Below, one piece after another: positions 62,963 through 64,000 of a stretch of DNA of 64,000 nt. The position numbers were made by a program, and so were the translations under genes. The notes under the pieces were generated by a model, which saw only the letters and a list, made by a program, of their open reading frames with translations, was not told the origin of the DNA and ran no database searches. Source of the stretch: Istiophorus platypterus (taxonomy: Eukaryota > Chordata > Actinopteri > Istiophoriformes > Istiophoridae); assembly GCA_016859345.1 (NCBI GenBank), contig CM029129.1, positions 14,008,866 through 14,072,865 on the forward strand. The letters are read 5' to 3'. Position 1 is the stretch's first letter, and every line of letters begins with the position of its first letter.

Positions 62963-63112
62963 GAGGAGATGTGCCCTAAAGGTGAGGGGGTGTCACCCCA
63001 GCACTGCGTGTGGTCCTCTGCAGTCAACATCAGGGATAAGTACATCTACGTGACCCAGCCCCTCCAGAGCCGACTGCTGGTTGTGGATATTCAGGCACAG
63101 AAGGTGGTGCAG
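62963..63112 (+). CDS. fstl4: fstl4 exon: C-terminal region, second exon
   Basis: Internal exon of 150 nt (50 codons), in phase 0 at both ends. The acceptor is GTTGCTCCCAG and the donor is GTGCAG|GTGGGT. It encodes EEMCPKGEGVSPQHCVWSSA, VNIRDKYIYVTQP and LQSRLLVVDIQAQKVVQ. The cysteines in EEMCP and HCVW are at positions conserved in the family (CP...CVW/CQW). VNIRDKYIYV.QP...R.LVVDIQ.QKV.Q looks like the first propeller repeat. The remaining C-terminal exons are outside the window. Confidence 0.94.
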
Positions 63113-64000
63113 GTGGGTGGAGCAGGTATCAGGCCTGTCAAAGCACACAAAGATTTGTACCGGAACATCTCAGAAATTATTCATCTATAAGTTAGTGACT
63201 AACAGTTTAAAACTTCAGCACTTTATGCTGAATTAGAAAATTAAACAGGAAAAAGAGAAGGGTTTACTGCTGTTTTTTTTGGACATACAGTTAATTCTGT
63301 TTAATCCATGTCAATCTTAAGGATTCATTTTTCAATCATTTTTATTGTGGTTGGCTGGTTTCCACTAATCACAGGGTTGGTGGCTCTATCCCGGACCCCC
63401 CATCCTTCTCCTTGTTGCAGTGTCCTTTGGCAAGACGGTGAACCCCAAATTTTCTCCCGATGGTCAGGCCGGCACCTTGCATGGTAGCCCACTGCCATCA
63501 TTGAATAACTTTGCTTAAATGTCAAGTAAAGAATAAAGAACATTGGATGTCTATTTATCATTCATTATTTTATCAAGCAGCGGTTCACCAGTCTTAGCTT
63601 AGCAACCATAACTAGCCATCACAGGCATGTCAAGCTTTGGATTTCTCGGCATGATGAAGCAGTATTATTCAGCATTTAAAGAATTGTGGAAGCTGGTAGA
63701 GGATTTTTTTTTGCCTTCCTAAAACAAAAGAGCAAAGGCACTTTTATCTGCTCTCAAACCCGAAGAGTAACTGTTAACTAACTACATTATTTAATCATGG
63801 GTTAAAAATGGTACATCTGCTCTGCAGTATTCCATTGCTGTGTGGGAGCTGGTTCTGTATGCTACAAAGTCTTTGTTCTAGTAAAAATTAAACATATTTC
63901 TGGAAAATACATAAAGTAAAGCATGGATCTACCACCTGGGTTACTGGTTCAAATTTGCTTTGCTAGAGTAAACATCCAAACAGCTTTAGAAAAAAATATT
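63113..64000. other. fstl4 intron, start only
   Basis: At least 888 bp of intron up to the window edge. It contains a SINE-like segment (63345-63508). The next coding exon is not reached. Confidence 0.75.
63345..63508 (+). mobile_element. SINE-like repeat fragment
   Basis: Seen: GGTTGGTGGCTCTATCCCGG (63375-63394) is close to a tRNA-type B box (GGTTCGANNCC). It is followed by CAGTGTCCTTTGGCAAGACG and GAACCCCAAATTTTCTCCCG. Established: I recognise 'GGTTGGTGGTTCGATCCC...CAGTGTCCTTGGGCAAGACACTGAACCCCAAATTGC' as a frequent dispersed repeat in fish genomes. The B-box-like word suggests a tRNA-derived SINE, but the family name is not known to me. Confidence 0.55.

Larger units (their letters stand above)
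8956..63112 (+). other. fstl4: fstl4 gene body, partial (nine internal exons)
   Basis: This entry groups nine exons: 8956-9146, 14494-14614, 45892-46058, 50293-50413, 53648-53809, 57907-58041, 59684-59710, 60775-60893 and 62963-63112. Seen: every border is AG/GT, the split codons rejoin correctly, and the joined frame has no stop. Domain order is EF-hand pair, Ig, Ig, then a C-terminal region beginning LSVGNMFYVFSDEG. Established: this order is that of the follistatin-like 4/5 family, whose members are about 840 residues with a signal peptide and a Kazal domain in front. Inference: fstl4 rather than fstl5, because stretches such as TVTVGLSAVLTC, LNFLDLEDIN and TTIHMGNYSCHA agree better with my recollection of FSTL4. 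A phylogenetic tree would settle this. Both gene ends lie outside the window. The product should be a secreted glycoprotein. Confidence 0.85.

Noticed and set aside
8956..63112. fstl5 instead of fstl4
   Set aside because: The paralogues are close and the choice rests on remembered wording at several sites (TVTVGLSAVLTC, NFLDLEDIN, AQEPG, VATY). fstl4 fits better at each, but a tree with both fish paralogues is needed to be certain.
1..64000. tRNA, rRNA, CRISPR or bacterial-type operon features
   Set aside because: None seen: no cloverleaf-capable tRNA with intact A and B boxes, no rRNA-like sequence, no spaced direct-repeat array. The DNA is plainly a vertebrate intron-exon landscape.

Overview
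The window looks like vertebrate nuclear DNA, almost certainly from a teleost fish. It has AT-rich introns, long (GT)n microsatellites, decayed Tc1-like transposons and fish-type LINE 3' ends. It also holds the small, widely spaced, correctly spliced exons of one animal-specific gene. There is no bacterial, phage or CRISPR-type content. A 500-base run of N (44014-44513) shows that this is a draft assembly scaffold.

The only gene I can support is on the + strand: the middle part of a follistatin-like 4 (fstl4) gene. Nine exons run from 8956 to 63112. All have AG/GT borders and join in a single open frame of 1,193 coding bases, about 397 codons. In order they encode a two-loop EF-hand module (exons at 8956 and 14494), a first Ig domain (45892 and 50293), a second Ig domain (53648 and 57907), a 27-nt microexon (59684), and the start of the C-terminal propeller-like region (60775 and 62963). 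The signal peptide, the Kazal/follistatin domain and the rest of the C-terminal half must lie outside the window on either side. The protein would be a secreted or extracellular multidomain glycoprotein. The three modules EF-hand pair, Ig1 and Ig2 are each bounded by phase-1 introns and each split once internally.

Region by region: 1-8955 is an upstream intron with simple repeats, an L2-like LINE tail and an internally decayed Tc1-like element. 9147-14493 is intron 1, with a second, oppositely oriented Tc1-like remnant and a 339-bp terminal-inverted-repeat element. 14615-45891 is a 31-kb intron with a badly decayed CR1/L2-type LINE (about 16830-19137), a second LINE 3' end, long purine/pyrimidine tracts, (GT)n arrays, two stretches that look like candidate conserved non-coding elements, and the assembly gap. 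From 45892 on, exons are closer together (introns of 1-4 kb).

I found no undescribed biological system. The points most worth checking are the symmetric 27-nt microexon whose skipping keeps the frame, the domain-by-domain intron phase pattern, the LINE copy that lost its reverse-transcriptase core around a new 9-bp repeat, several perfect hairpins, and the G-rich and Z-DNA-prone tracts close to exons.
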